Shown piece after piece: positions 54,270 through 64,000 of a stretch of DNA of 64,000 nucleotides. This stretch comes from Pseudomonas syringae. GTDB lineage: Bacteria > Pseudomonadota > Gammaproteobacteria > Pseudomonadales > Pseudomonadaceae. Position 1 is the first letter of the stretch. Every line of letters starts with the position of its first letter. Position numbers and translations under genes: made by a program. The DNA lies in the NCBI RefSeq assembly GCF_001698815.1, contig NZ_LGSI01000020.1, positions 71,483 through 135,482 of the forward strand, given 5' to 3'. The notes below the pieces were generated by a model. That model ran no database searches. It was given only the letters and a program-made list of their open reading frames with translations, and was not told the DNA's origin.

Positions 54270-55706
54270 TCATCTCTTCAGCAGAACGCTGTCGCCGGCA
54301 TTCGCGGGCAGCCGCACGACATCGACCAACCCCAGAAGCCCCAAGGCGGCGATGCCCAGAAACGCAACGCGAAAGTCGAACGTCTGAGCGTAGATTTCCC
54401 CACCTCGCAGGGACATGGAGATACGCAGCAGCAATGCGGCCACTGTCACGCCGATTCCCATCGCCAGTTGGAAGAACATGCTGAACAGTGCAGAGGCTTC
54501 ACTCATACGACTTTTTTCTACATCGGCGAAGCCGATAGAGTTGTAGCAGGTGAACTGCATTGATCGGGACAGCCCGCCAACAAACAGGATGACAGCAATC
54601 AGCCAGAATGGTGTGGTAGCCGTGAAGCACGCACACGCCGCTATGGACATGACGCCGATGATCCCGTTGAGCAACAGCACCCGACGAAAACCATAGCGCT
54701 GCATGATGGCGGTAGTGAACGGCTTCATTGCCAGGTTGCCGGCGAAGACGGCCAGCACCAGGGTTCCGGCTTCAACGGGAGATAGACCAAAGGCAATCTG
54801 AAACAGCAGCGGGAGCAGGAAGGGTAAGGCGCTGATCGCCATCCTGAACATCGATCCGCCGAAGACGCTGACCCTGAAGGTCTGGATGGACAGAGTGTCG
54901 AGCGCAAGGAGTGGGTTCGCGTGGGTACGACAGTGATGTATTGCCAGAGCGGCAACCGCCATTCCAAACGCCAGAACTCCCGCTCCAACCCATAACCCAC
55001 TGCCGCTATGACCGCCGAGCCACTCCAGCCCCCCAAGAATCGTTGCGCAGGCGCCTGACAGCAGCACGAATCCTCTGCCGTCAAACTTGCGCACATTTTC
55101 CTCTTTGCCTGCGGGCACCAGCCATAGCGCGGCAATCAAGGCCAGCAGTCCCAGGGGCAAATTGAGATAGAAAATCCATGGCCAGTCGAAATGGGTGACG
55201 ATCAAACCACCCGCTACCGGCCCGAGAATCGGCGCGACAAGGCCGGGCCAGGTAATCACCGCGATCATCTTGACCAGGTCTTTCTTGTCTGTATTGCGCA
55301 GCACCGCAAGACGTCCAACCGGCACCATTAACGCCCCGCCAATGCCTTGCAGCACGCGGGATGCGACGAAGGCCTCGAAGCTTGTACTCATGGCGCAAAG
55401 CAGCGACGCGAACGTAAATGTCACGATGGCTGCGGTGAAGACTCGGCGGGCGCCAAACCGATCCGCCACCCAGCCTGACAGGGGTATGAAGATTGCGACA
55501 GCGAGCAGGTACGCCGTAATCCCGACATTCATGTCGACTGGGCTCACATCAAAATCAGCCGCCATTTTCGGCAGCGCGGTCGCAATGACAGTGGCGTCCA
55601 GATTCTCCATGAAGAACGTGACTGCGACGACAATGGCGATGAATCGGGTCTGCAAGCTGATGCCCGCTCCGACGTTCGCCGTTGACTCTTGAACCGGAGG
55701 AATCAC
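54270..55706 (-). CDS. DHA2-family (EmrB/QacA) multidrug efflux MFS transporter
   Basis: 478 residues with 14 predicted membrane segments. FMENLDATVIATALPKMA in helix 1, GWVADRFGARRVF in the loop 2-3, SRVLQGIGGALMVPVGR in helix 4 and LGPVAGGLIVTHFDWPWIFYLN in helix 5 (block) are DHA2 signatures. It exports drugs or toxic organics with H+ exchange. A LysR remnant lies just upstream in the opposite direction, suggesting that its regulator has been lost. Confidence 0.92.
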   Translation of the reverse strand: MIPPVQESTANVGAGISLQTRFIAIVVAVTFFMENLDATVIATALPKMAADFDVSPVDMNVGITAYLLAVAIFIPLSGWVADRFGARRVFTAAIVTFTFASLLCAMSTSFEAFVASRVLQGIGGALMVPVGRLAVLRNTDKKDLVKMIAVITWPGLVAPILGPVAGGLIVTHFDWPWIFYLNLPLGLLALIAALWLVPAGKEENVRKFDGRGFVLLSGACATILGGLEWLGGHSGSGLWVGAGVLAFGMAVAALAIHHCRTHANPLLALDTLSIQTFRVSVFGGSMFRMAISALPFLLPLLFQIAFGLSPVEAGTLVLAVFAGNLAMKPFTTAIMQRYGFRRVLLLNGIIGVMSIAACACFTATTPFWLIAVILFVGGLSRSMQFTCYNSIGFADVEKSRMSEASALFSMFFQLAMGIGVTVAALLLRISMSLRGGEIYAQTFDFRVAFLGIAALGLLGLVDVVRLPANAGDSVLLKR

Positions 55707-55815
55707 CGTCGACGTCCTTTAAAGCGCTGAGAGAGATGGCTGTTCTTTTAGCAGAGAGCGGGCCTTGCTGCGACCACTAACCGGCCAGGCCCGATCAATC
55801 CATTGGGGTTAGTGG

Positions 55816-56184
55816 TTGAGACTTGAGCTGGTGGATAGCTTTACCGGCGAACTGGCGATGCTGCGGCACGAGAAGTTCGTCTTTCTCCAGGACCCGGCCG
55901 GCATCGGTCTGACCTCACATACGCTTCAGGCCTGTCGGCAAAATCTACTGCATCCCGAGAACATCATGCATGTGCCTTCGTTGATGAGCATCCCGGGATT
56001 GGTGGCGGCGGGTGTCGGTTTAAGCATCGTGCCTGGGGCGATGACCCGATTGACCATGCCTGGGGTGCGGTTCACACCGCTGACCCAGGCGGGAATGGTC
56101 AGTGAGCTGTCGCTGATTTCGCGCATCGATGAGCGCTCCAGTGCAGTGCTTCACTTCATCGACGAGGCTCATGGTTGGGGTTAG
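55816..56184 (+). pseudogene. LysR-family regulator remnant (C-terminal effector domain only)
   Basis: About 120 codons at the C-terminal end of a LysR effector domain: HEKFVFLQDPAGIGLTSHT, VAAGVGLSIVPGAMTRL and TPLTQAGMVSEL. The first 170 or so residues, with the DNA-binding helix, are missing and no start codon with ribosome-binding site is seen. The region before it (55707-55815) has no homologous reading frame. It is divergent from the DHA2 efflux gene, the usual place for its regulator. Confidence 0.8.
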
Positions 56185-56226
56185 AAAATCATCCAGCTTT
56201 TTTTAGCTACGACGTTGCCGCCGGCC

Positions 56227-57867
56227 TCACAGTCGGAAGCGGCCGACCAGCGTATTGAATGAAATTGCCAGGTTGGAAAGCTCCTGGGTCGAGGCGTTGG
56301 TCTGATGGGCGCCAGCCGCTGTCTGGGTTGATAGATCCTGGATGTTGACCAGATTGCGATCAACTTCCCGGGCGACGTTGGCCTGCTCTTCGGAGGCTGT
56401 GGCGATGACCAGGTTGCGATCGTTGATCTGCGAAATGCCTTCGGCAATCAGCTCCAGCGCCTCGCCTGTGGCCAAGGCCAGCGATTGGGTATCGGTTACC
56501 AGCGACTGGCTTTTGCCCATGGCGCTTACCGCTTGGTCCGCACTGGCTTGCACGCTGTTGATCATCCCTTCGATCTCACCAGTCGAGGCTTGAGTACGGG
56601 CTGCCAGGGCACGAACTTCATCGGCTACCACGGCAAAGCCACGCCCCTGTTCGCCCGCCCTTGCGGCTTCGATGGCGGCGTTCAGTGCCAGCAGGTTGGT
56701 TTGTTCGGCGATCCCGCGGATCACGTCCAACACTTTGCCGATGTCGCGCACCTGGACGGCGAGATCCTTGACCATGTCGGTGGATGCGGCAATTTCAGTG
56801 GTTGCGCTGTTGATCGCGGCGACAGCGCTGCGGGCCTGGTCGCGACCATTGCTGGCTTGCTCGCTGGTGGTTCTGGACGCTTCGGAAGTGGAGACGGCAT
56901 TGCGTGCGACTTCTTCGACGGCCGAGGTCATTTCCGTGACGGCGGTTGCCGCCTGCTGGATCTCGTCGTTCTGGCGGACCAGACCACGGCTGCCATTGTC
57001 AGTGACGGCGGTCAGCTCCTCTGCAGCCGACGCCAGTTGGTCCGATGCGCTGGCGATCTGTTGAATCGTGTTTTTCAGGCTGCTCTGCATGTCCGCCAGA
57101 GCCGTCAACAACTGGCCCGCCTCATCGCGGCCGGTACTGATGATGTGCTGGGTCAGATCACCCTCGGCAATGCTGCGAGCGCTCGCGACGGCATTGGCAA
57201 TGGGGCGGCTGATCAGGCGGCTGATAAACAGTCCGAGCAGGATTGCGGCGATGAATGCCACTGCGATGCCGACATACAGCGAAGTCTTCGATGATGACTC
57301 CAACCGGCTTGCATCTTCAGCGCCTTCACCCACTTGCCGGTCGTTGGAATCGACCATCACGGTCAGTTCGTCCATGACCGTGCGATAAGTCTTTTGCAGG
57401 TCGCCCAGAAGCAGAACGCGGCCATTCTCCAGATCGCCGGCCTGCATCAGGCTGACGAACTTTTGTACCATCGCCTGATAAACGGGCCAGTCTTTTTGCA
57501 TTTTGTCGCCGGCGGCACGTTCGTCGTCGGCAAGCGGGGTTTTTCGGTAGTCGGCGAATGCTTTCTCGCTGGCCAGCTGGTTGGCATTCATCGATGCAAT
57601 GAATTCATCTTTCACGCTTTGCGGCAAACCTGCGGCAGTGGCCAGGTACAACCTGTACAGATCGCGGCTTTGTCCGACCGCCTTGGTTTTGGTTTGCGCG
57701 GTGTTGGAGACAGAGACCAGATTGTTGGTGAACACCTGTTTCAGGTTCTCTGAAAGCCTGGAAACTCCCTGGCTGCCCAGGACGCCGACGCCCAGAGTAA
57801 TGAATGCGCACAGCACAAAGGCCGTGATCAGTTTGGTCGAGAGTTTTGCGTCATTGATCCAGCTCAT
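56227..57867 (-). CDS. Methyl-accepting chemotaxis protein with four-helix-bundle sensor
   Basis: 546 residues from the ATG at 57865-57867, with AGGA upstream. A first membrane helix is at about 12-32, a periplasmic four-helix-bundle domain of about 155 residues follows, and a second helix is near 190-212. HAMP and a complete signalling domain with [19 protein letters not shown] complete it. Ligands of such 4HB receptors include organic acids and amino acids; none can be inferred here. The gene is single, convergent with the LysR remnant. Confidence 0.92.
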   Translation of the reverse strand: MSWINDAKLSTKLITAFVLCAFITLGVGVLGSQGVSRLSENLKQVFTNNLVSVSNTAQTKTKAVGQSRDLYRLYLATAAGLPQSVKDEFIASMNANQLASEKAFADYRKTPLADDERAAGDKMQKDWPVYQAMVQKFVSLMQAGDLENGRVLLLGDLQKTYRTVMDELTVMVDSNDRQVGEGAEDASRLESSSKTSLYVGIAVAFIAAILLGLFISRLISRPIANAVASARSIAEGDLTQHIISTGRDEAGQLLTALADMQSSLKNTIQQIASASDQLASAAEELTAVTDNGSRGLVRQNDEIQQAATAVTEMTSAVEEVARNAVSTSEASRTTSEQASNGRDQARSAVAAINSATTEIAASTDMVKDLAVQVRDIGKVLDVIRGIAEQTNLLALNAAIEAARAGEQGRGFAVVADEVRALAARTQASTGEIEGMINSVQASADQAVSAMGKSQSLVTDTQSLALATGEALELIAEGISQINDRNLVIATASEEQANVAREVDRNLVNIQDLSTQTAAGAHQTNASTQELSNLAISFNTLVGRFRL

Positions 57868-58076
57868 CGGGCATCCTGCTGACATATTTAGGGGAGAGGA
57901 AACTGAGCTGTCTCTCGACGAGAGGCGGCTAGTTGCCAATTTCTCTATCGGCCATACTGTCAATGACTTTAGTGTTGCTGGAAATGTTTGACGCTTGTGA
58001 TGGCTCTGGAATGGGCCTTTTGGGGCGGTTGCCGCGCAGGCTGTGTATCACTCATTCACTTGGAGGATCGCTGGAA

Positions 58077-58847
58077 ATGACAGTTGTGCATAAGGCTGCT
58101 CAGGTAGGTTTCTCAAAAGAAGCGAGTACCTATACCCAAGGGCGCCCGGACTATCCAGGCGAAATACATTCATGGCTGAGAGATACCTTGGGTATCAGCC
58201 CTGGCTCAACGGTTATTGATTTAGGCGCCGGTACCGGGAAGCTCACGCGTCTGCTGGACTCAATGGAAATTGAGGTCATTGCCGTCGAGCCGGTCGAAGC
58301 CATGCGAACCGAGTTTGCCAAACACCTGCCGGATACCAGGATTCTGCCGGGAACGGCTGAAGCTATTCCACTCGAGGCTGGCGCGGCGCAGGCGTTGGTA
58401 TGTGCCCAGGCGTTCCACTGGTTTGCCAATGAAACGGCGCTCAGCGAGATTCATCGAGTGCTTAAACCGGGTGGCCGGCTCGGACTGATCTGGAATGTGC
58501 GTGATGAGTCGGTGGACTGGGTGGCAGCCATCACCAAAATCATCACTCCCTACGAAGGCGATACCCCTCGTTTTCATACCGGAAACTGGCGACTGCCGTT
58601 CAAGGGGCGCTATTTCTCGGCGCCCGAACTGACCTGCTTCAATTACACCCATACCGGCCCGCCCGAAGCCGTCATCCTGGATCGTTTTCTGTCGGTGAGT
58701 TTTATCGCAGCCCTGCCTTCTGCAGATAAAGAGGCGGTGGCTGATCAGTTGCGGACGTTGATCCGCACTCATCCAGCACTGCGCGGGCGTGAAACCATTG
58801 AGTTCCCTTACCAAACCCAGGCTTATCTCTGTCGTCGGCTGGACTGA
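58077..58847 (+). CDS. Class I SAM-dependent methyltransferase
   Basis: 256 residues from ATG 58077, with GGAGG about 10 bp upstream. FSKEASTYTQGRPDYP near the N-terminus, the SAM motif VIDLGAGTGKLTRLL near 42, and VCAQAFHWFANE and RVLKPGGRLGLIWN are the Methyltransf_11 / trans-aconitate-methyltransferase-like pattern. The small-molecule substrate is unknown. It is divergent from the chemoreceptor and convergent with the TetR gene. Confidence 0.9.
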   Translation: MTVVHKAAQVGFSKEASTYTQGRPDYPGEIHSWLRDTLGISPGSTVIDLGAGTGKLTRLLDSMEIEVIAVEPVEAMRTEFAKHLPDTRILPGTAEAIPLEAGAAQALVCAQAFHWFANETALSEIHRVLKPGGRLGLIWNVRDESVDWVAAITKIITPYEGDTPRFHTGNWRLPFKGRYFSAPELTCFNYTHTGPPEAVILDRFLSVSFIAALPSADKEAVADQLRTLIRTHPALRGRETIEFPYQTQAYLCRRLD

Positions 58848-58880
58848 ATCAACTCGTTTCGAGGAGCAAAGCCTTGCCGT

Positions 58881-59459
58881 TCAAGCGGCGGTCTCCAGCC
58901 GTCGCTGTACCATCCGGGTCAGGCGTTCGCCTACCTGCTCGACCCCCTTGTTTTGCGCCACCACCTGGGCGCCTTCCATCAACAGGGTAAGTTCTTCGGC
59001 AATCTGCTCCGGCTCGTTCAGTTCCAGCTGAGTGCAAAGGGCGACTAGCCGACGAAACTGCCGCTGTTTATGGGTTTGAATCAGCTTCCGGGCCGGGTGC
59101 TCAGCGTCTGGCAGTTCGGCCAGTGCATTGGTGAACGGGCAACCGCGATACCCTGCGCGATCCAGGTCTTGAACGATGAAATCGAGAAAACCCAGCAGCT
59201 GCTCGCGAGGGGATTCGGGATGTTGCAAAGCCAGTCTGTCGAGCACATCGCTGTAGCTTTCGGTCAATCGTTCGAGCCATTCCAGAACCAGCGAATCCTT
59301 GTTTTCGAAATGGCGATATACCGTCATTTTCGTCGATGTTGCGCGCGCCGCGATGGCGTCCACGCTGACGCGGGTGATGCCTTGTTCCATGAACAAAGCC
59401 TGCGCAGCTTCAACAATTCGCTCGCGAGGCGGCAACTGGGGTGTCCGTTCCGGACGCAT
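58881..59459 (-). CDS. TetR-family regulator
   Basis: 192 residues. The helix-turn-helix region has RERIVEAAQALFMEQG, VSVDAIAARA and TKMTVYRHFENKDSLV in the first 60 residues. The C-terminal effector region (GYRGCPFTNALAELPD) is of the TetR/QacR type used by amidase and efflux regulators. It diverges from the amidase gene, with several GTATCG/CGATAC repeats between the starts. It probably represses both. Confidence 0.92.
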   Translation of the reverse strand: MRPERTPQLPPRERIVEAAQALFMEQGITRVSVDAIAARATSTKMTVYRHFENKDSLVLEWLERLTESYSDVLDRLALQHPESPREQLLGFLDFIVQDLDRAGYRGCPFTNALAELPDAEHPARKLIQTHKQRQFRRLVALCTQLELNEPEQIAEELTLLMEGAQVVAQNKGVEQVGERLTRMVQRRLETAA

Positions 59460-59479
59460 GGATAAACTCCGCTTGACAG

Positions 59480-59537
59480 CGATACTGGTAAGTATCGCAT
59501 GATACTTAACGGTATCGTTCGATACCGAATAGTATCG
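59480..59537. promoter_or_regulatory. Cluster of GTATCG inverted repeats between TetR and amidase genes
   Basis: Three overlapping or adjacent palindromes occur: CGATACTGGTAAGTATCG (59480-59497), GGTATCGTTCGATACC (59511-59526) and CGATACCGAATAGTATCG (59520-59537). They cover the whole divergent promoter region. They are the likely operators of the TetR protein. Confidence 0.85.
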
Positions 59538-59560
59538 ATCATACCTATCTGGAGAAAATC

Positions 59561-60971
59561 ATGCACCTGTCCGAATACTCCGTCCAAGATGCGACGGGTC
59601 TGGCACAACTGATCCGCGACAAGCGGGTCAGCGCCGAAGAGGTTCGTTCTACGGCTTTGCAGGCTATTGAAACACTCAATCCGCAGGTCAACGCGCTGGT
59701 GGAAATCCGGTGCGTTTCATGGCGTGCCGGTCCTGATCAAGGATCTGGGTATCACCGCTGCCGGACGTCGCAATGAATTGGGCAGTGCCTTGGCACTCGA
59801 CTGTACCGCGCCAGCCGACTCGGAGCTGATGAGCCGTTTGCGCCTTGCCGGGCTGTTGCCGCTGGGCCGAACCACCACACCGGAGTTCGCGGCGAGCACC
59901 ACCACCGAAAGTCGGCTGTGTGGACCTACACGCAATCCTTGGGATACCGGTCGCAGCGCCGGGGGTTCCAGTGGCGGCTCGGGAGCGGCAGTCGCGGCAG
60001 GGATGGTGCCGGTAGCCCACGCCACGGATGGCGGCGGCTCGATCCGTGTGCCGGCGTCCATGTGTGGCCTGTTCGGCTTGAAGCCCAGTCGCGGGCGGGT
60101 GCCAATGGGGCCGGATGTCGATGAAGTGTGGAGCGGCCTTGCCGTTCATGGCGTGCTGACGCGCTCGGTGCGTGACAGTGCTGCATTGCTCGACGCCATC
60201 CATGGCTACGCACCAGGTGACCCGTTCCGCATTCCGTCCCCGGAAACCACTTTCCTGGAGCAATCCCGGCGTCAGCCCGGTGCATTGCGCATCGGCTTGC
60301 AGACTCGCCCGCTGGACGGTCAAGCGCTGCATCCTGCGGTAGAGGCCGCCTTGATGCAGACGGTGCGCAATCTTGAGCTGCTGGGCCACCGGGTCGAAGA
60401 AGTGCAGCCGGACATCGGCCTGAGTTGGGATGCGTTTGTCGAGCTCAATGGACGCTTCTGGTCCTCAAATATGGCCGCCTGGATCGATGCCATTGCCGCC
60501 GCGACGGGGCGCAGTATCGACTCCGAATACCTGGAGCCGGCGACGCTGGCGCTCTATCGGCTAGGGAAGACGTTGCGTGCCACCGAACTATTGGGCGCAT
60601 TGTTCGAACGCAATATCGTTGCCCGAAAAATGGGCGGTTTTTTCGAACATTACGACCTGCTGCTGTCGCCGACCTTGCCGGGGCTGGCGCCGCTGATCGG
60701 TACCTACAATGCCGGGCAGGAGCATCTCGACGGGCGTGGCTGGATGAACCAGGTGTTCAATCAGTCACCCTTCACCGCGCTGGCAAACGTTGTCGGCGCT
60801 CCGGCGATGTCGGTGCCATTGGCCCACGACCCGCAGAGCGGATTGCCCATTGGCATGCAGTTCATGGGCAAGTTCGGCGCTGAAGGCCTATTGCTGGGCT
60901 TGGCCGGGCAGTTGGAGCGCGAGTTGCCTTGGGCAGATCGGCATCCAGTCGTTTGGGCCGGTAACCTCTGA
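59561..60971 (+). pseudogene. Amidase-signature enzyme, frame-disrupted
   Basis: The frame from ATG 59561 gives a normal amidase start (ATGLAQLIRDKRVSAEEV to NPQVNALVEI, about 49 codons). It then leaves homology near 59706. A second frame takes over at about 59710 with GAFHGVPVLIKDLGI, then GRSAGGSSGGSGAAVAAG, HATDGGGSIRVPAS and the rest to 60971. The region that should join them (about 20-25 residues) is missing and the frames differ, so a small deletion is the best explanation. The Ser-cisSer-Lys triad lies wholly in the second frame. The full gene would be about 460 residues. Confidence 0.85.
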
Positions 60972-61067
60972 CAGGTTTGCCAGGCCTGAGAGCGGCGATT
61001 GCATAATGATCGGCGCTCCAGCAGACGCTTTTCCCCGGCTATCACACCGTGGGCGTGGGCCGCTTGT

Positions 61068-61946
61068 TCATTTGCGACGCACACGCGGTGCGATGCCGGT
61101 GAGCTGTTCGCGCATGCACGCCCAGGCGGTATGGAGGTTGTTGCGTAACGCTACGGCGTCGACGGCCATGATTCGCACTGAAATCCCACAATCGTTGGGC
61201 AATGCACTTATCCCTAAATAACTGTCGGGCAGGGCGGTCAAGGCATTGCGCAGGGTGGCTTTCAGTTGCTCGACGGGCAAGCCCTGACCGACAAACATGA
61301 AGGTCGCCAGCGCCTGGTAGCGATCACTGACGCCCGGTAATTGTCGCAACATGTCCTGCCCACACAGCGCGAGGCGATCTCCGGCCAACAGCCGACCAGA
61401 TGGGCAGCGCACTTCCAGGTCCGCGTGGTAGAAGTCGAAGATGCCGTTGTTGTCCTGCGGAGCGTGCAGACAAAATGCATCACAGAGCATCACTCTGGCC
61501 CCGGGATGCAACGTCACCTTCACCTGACTGTGCAGTTTGGCCTGGGGGAACAGGATCGTCGCCATCGGCAGGTACTCCAGCAACGCTCCGTTTTCAGCAG
61601 TGAGAGTGACGGTCTGCCGCGCCGATTGCTCAAGCATGCTGTGGGCGACGGTCGCCGCCCCGGTGCTGACATGGACCTGGCTGTCCGGCCCGGCATGCAA
61701 CTGCACCTGCAAATCCTCCCCGGCAAAAATTCCGCCTGAGCATGACTGCAAATAGACGGCCGCCATGCCGTGCGGATCATCCGGCAGTTTCAGGGTTCGG
61801 CCCAAGTGAAAGGGATAACCCACGTGCTGCGCGCTGATATAGCTGGCCCCGGACGGTGCTGTGCTGAAGGCAATCCGCGCCTGTAAGCGCGACGGCTCCT
61901 GAGGCGGAACAATCAAGGGTCGAAACAGCTCCTGCGGCGCGTTCAT
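61068..61946 (-). CDS. ureD: Urease accessory protein UreD
   Basis: 292 residues. [21 protein letters not shown] near 70 (block), then [17 protein letters not shown] and [13 protein letters not shown] are UreD/UreH features. UreD is part of the UreDFG complex that delivers nickel to the urease active site. Its start overlaps the end of ureG (ATGA), so they are coupled. It is the last gene of the leftward cluster. Confidence 0.88.
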   Translation of the reverse strand: MNAPQELFRPLIVPPQEPSRLQARIAFSTAPSGASYISAQHVGYPFHLGRTLKLPDDPHGMAAVYLQSCSGGIFAGEDLQVQLHAGPDSQVHVSTGAATVAHSMLEQSARQTVTLTAENGALLEYLPMATILFPQAKLHSQVKVTLHPGARVMLCDAFCLHAPQDNNGIFDFYHADLEVRCPSGRLLAGDRLALCGQDMLRQLPGVSDRYQALATFMFVGQGLPVEQLKATLRNALTALPDSYLGISALPNDCGISVRIMAVDAVALRNNLHTAWACMREQLTGIAPRVRRK

Positions 61947-62602
61947 GGTTGGTCAAACAACACGGCGCGGCTGATGGCTTCGACCACTGCATCGACCCCA
62001 TCACCGGTGGAGCAGTTGGTGAACAGGACGGGTCGTCCGTTGCGGGCTTCGGCGGATTCGCGACGCATGCGCGGCAGATCAACACCCACATACGGCGCCA
62101 GATCATATTTGTTGACCACCAGCAGATCACAGCTCAACACCCCCGGCCCCCGTTTACGCGGGATATCATCGCCTCCCGCCACATCGATGACGAAGATCCA
62201 GTAGTCCACCAGATCCAGTGAGAAGGTCGAAGCCAGGTTGTCGCCGCCGGACTCGATCAGGATCAGGTCCAGGTTGGCGAAGCGTGCTTCCAGCTCGTCG
62301 GCCATTTGCAGGTTCAACGTCGGGTCTTCGCGGATCGCGGTGTGCGGGCAGGCGCCGGTTTCCACTGCGCAAACCCGCTGCGGGTCGATAAGGCCGCTTC
62401 GGCGCACGCGTTCGGCGTCTTCACGGGTGGCCAGATCGTTGGTGATGATCGCCAACTCAGTGCCCCGAGAGAGAAAGCGTGGGATCAGTTGTTCCAGCAG
62501 GCGGGTCTTGCCTGACCCGACCGGTCCACCGATTCCGACCCGCGCGGCGCCGGGATGGGGCTGTGGTACTGAGAGGGGCATTGCGGTCGCAGGTATGCTC
62601 AT
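61943..62602 (-). CDS. ureG: Urease accessory GTPase UreG
   Basis: 219 residues from the ATG at 62600-62602, with AGGA upstream. The P-loop [13 protein letters not shown] is near 26. [13 protein letters not shown] near 80 holds the Ni/Zn Cys-Pro-His motif. [12 protein letters not shown] and [15 protein letters not shown] are UreG signatures. It hydrolyses GTP to drive nickel insertion. It lies 24 bp after ureC, directly, where many clusters have ureE or ureF. Confidence 0.94.
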   Translation of the reverse strand: MSIPATAMPLSVPQPHPGAARVGIGGPVGSGKTRLLEQLIPRFLSRGTELAIITNDLATREDAERVRRSGLIDPQRVCAVETGACPHTAIREDPTLNLQMADELEARFANLDLILIESGGDNLASTFSLDLVDYWIFVIDVAGGDDIPRKRGPGVLSCDLLVVNKYDLAPYVGVDLPRMRRESAEARNGRPVLFTNCSTGDGVDAVVEAISRAVLFDQP

Positions 62603-62626
62603 GTCGGAGTCCTCGGGCAACTGGGT

Positions 62627-64000
62627 TCAGCGCAGCATGTAGCGCTGGGCCAGGGGTACTTCGCTGACGGGCTCGCAGGTCAGGCACTCGCCATCGGCGT
62701 ACACATCAAAGGTCTGCGGGTCGACGCGGATGTCCGGGCAGGCATCGTTGTGCAACATGTCGGATTTACGCAGCGTTCGGGTGCCGAAGGCCGGCAGCAA
62801 GGCTTTCTTCAGGCCCAGCTTTGCAGCCGTGTCGGCCTCCACGGCCAGACGGTTGACGAAATTCACCGACAACGCTTGCTTGGCCTCGCCGAATGCACCC
62901 CATTGCGGGCGTATGATCAGCGGCTCGCAGGTGTACAACGAGGCTGCGGAGTCGCCCATCACGCCATGCACGATGAAGCCACCTTTGACCACCAGCTCCG
63001 GTTTGATGCCGAAGAACGCCGGGCGCCACAGCACCAGATCGGCGATCTTGCCCGGTTCCAGTGAACCAATGTAGCTGTCGATGCCGAACACCCTGGCGGC
63101 GTTGATGGTGTATTTGGCGATGTAGCGCTTGATGCGTTCGTTGTCGCCAAGGGCAGTGCTTTCTTCCGGCAGGCGACCGCGTTGATCTTTCATCTTTGAC
63201 GCCAGTTGCCAGGTGCGACAGATCACCTCATTGATGCGGCCCATGCCTTGGCTGTCGGAACCGAGAATGGAAATCGCGCCGGTGTCGTGAAGAATATCTT
63301 CGGCGGCAATCGTCTGCGGACGCACCCGTGATTCGGCGAAGGCGACGTCTTCCGGGACGTCCGGATTGAGGTGGTGGCAGACCATGATCATGTCCAGGTG
63401 TTCATCGAAGGTGTTGACGGTGTAGGGGTTGGTCGGGTTGGTGGAGGAGGGGATGCAGTTGGATTTGCCCGCCACACTGATGATGTCGGGAGCATGGCCA
63501 CCGCCCGCGCCCTCGGTGTGGTACATGTGGATGGTTCGGTCGCCGATGGCGGCCAGGGTGTCTTCGAGGAAACCCGATTCATTGAGCGTGTCGGTGTGCA
63601 GTTGGACCTGGAAGTCGTACTCGTCCGCGACTTTCAGGCAAGTGTCGATCACTGCGGGCATGGCGCCCCAGTCTTCATGAATCTTCAGGCCCAGGCAGCC
63701 GCCGCGCAGTTGGCCGAGCAACGATTCAGGCTTGCTGGAGTTGCCGCGTCCCAGAAAACCGAAGTTGATCGGCCAGGCTTCAGCGGCCTGCAGCATCTTG
63801 CCGACATTCCATTCACCGCCGCAGTCGATGCCCACGGTGATCGGGCCGAGTGAACCGCCGATCAGTGTGGTCAGGCCCGCTGCCAGGGCGTGGTCGCACA
63901 GCTGAGCGGAATCAAAATGCACATGCACGTCAATACCGCCGGGGGTGACGATGAGGCCTTCGGCGTCGCGCACGGTAGTCGCCACGCCACAGATCAACTG
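62627..64000 (-). CDS. ureC: Urease alpha subunit UreC, divergent type, N-terminus beyond window
   Basis: The C-terminal 457 or so codons are present; about 110 residues lie outside the window. Active-site residues are kept: His pair in VDIHVHF, the carbamylated Lys in GLKIHEDWG, His in VQLHTDT and [13 protein letters not shown], the flap Cys-His in VCHHL and Asp in LGSDSQGMG. However the region [18 protein letters not shown] replaces the canonical TNATTCTPG-containing loop. The C-terminus is AQRYMLR. It hydrolyses urea to ammonia and carbamate if nickel is loaded. Confidence 0.9.
   Translation of the reverse strand, partial: QLICGVATTVRDAEGLIVTPGGIDVHVHFDSAQLCDHALAAGLTTLIGGSLGPITVGIDCGGEWNVGKMLQAAEAWPINFGFLGRGNSSKPESLLGQLRGGCLGLKIHEDWGAMPAVIDTCLKVADEYDFQVQLHTDTLNESGFLEDTLAAIGDRTIHMYHTEGAGGGHAPDIISVAGKSNCIPSSTNPTNPYTVNTFDEHLDMIMVCHHLNPDVPEDVAFAESRVRPQTIAAEDILHDTGAISILGSDSQGMGRINEVICRTWQLASKMKDQRGRLPEESTALGDNERIKRYIAKYTINAARVFGIDSYIGSLEPGKIADLVLWRPAFFGIKPELVVKGGFIVHGVMGDSAASLYTCEPLIIRPQWGAFGEAKQALSVNFVNRLAVEADTAAKLGLKKALLPAFGTRTLRKSDMLHNDACPDIRVDPQTFDVYADGECLTCEPVSEVPLAQRYMLR

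Overview
The window is a GC-rich, densely coded stretch of a Pseudomonas chromosome, most likely of the fluorescens/syringae lineage. That placement is inferred from gene content: a pyoverdine-type FpvA/FecR/FecI trio, many LysR, GntR and TetR regulators beside small catabolic operons, two chemoreceptors, and intergenic hairpins of the 'GGAGCGAGGCTTGCCCGCGAA' type. No rRNA, tRNA, CRISPR array, transposase or prophage genes were seen.

Layout. 0-8.6 kb: a LysR-centred carboxylate locus. An HpcH/CitE-like CoA-ester lyase, a 2-hydroxycarboxylate transporter and an amidohydrolase run leftwards. A CaiB/BaiF CoA-transferase, a 20-codon leader ORF, a short-chain fatty acid transporter and a Cache chemoreceptor run rightwards. 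8.7-12.6 kb: a gluconate-2-dehydrogenase-type complex (Tat small subunit, FAD/GMC subunit, triheme cytochrome c). 13.2-19.3 kb: a GntR/FCD regulator, a class V glyoxylate-type aminotransferase, an MFS carrier, an FAH/hydratase-fold enzyme and an NAD-malic enzyme. A 20-bp palindrome is shared by three promoter regions and ties these genes into a proposed regulon. 19.5-24.7 kb: a 1743-residue SF1 helicase-nuclease. 24.8-31 kb: a TonB receptor, a fluoroacetate-dehalogenase-like hydrolase, a GST, a carboxypeptidase-G2-like peptidase and a ParE/RHH toxin-antitoxin pair. 31.2-35.7 kb: a GGDEF-EAL protein overlapping a PhnD-like periplasmic binding protein, then a soluble GAF histidine kinase. 35.7-41.2 kb: a two-component system divergent from an exported methionine-sulfoxide repair operon (Tat-MsrB, DipZ-like electron relay, Sec-MsrA). 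41.3-48.6 kb: an alcohol dehydrogenase, a small membrane protein, an orphan response regulator, a tandem-CMD lipoprotein, paoA, then a deletion scar fusing a paoB 5' part to a CoA-transferase 3' part, a small lipoprotein and a motif-divergent NRAMP-like transporter. 48.7-54.2 kb: siderophore cell-surface signalling (receptor, FecR, ECF sigma) with a Fur-like site, and a divergent MFS protein. 54.3-61 kb: a DHA2 efflux pump with a LysR remnant, an MCP, a methyltransferase, and a TetR gene with an operator cluster facing a frame-disrupted amidase. 61-64 kb: a urease cluster (ureC partial, ureG, ureD) with no ureF between ureC and ureG.

The most original observations are the palindromic regulon around the GntR gene, the periplasmic Msr-DipZ repair operon with its own two-component system, the c-di-GMP/PhnD-like overlapping pair, the divergent UreC with a ureF-less ureCGD order, the isolated helicase-nuclease, and three decayed loci within about 15 kb (paoB/CoA-transferase fusion, LysR remnant, amidase). 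All functions are read from sequence motifs and remembered families; no database search was run.
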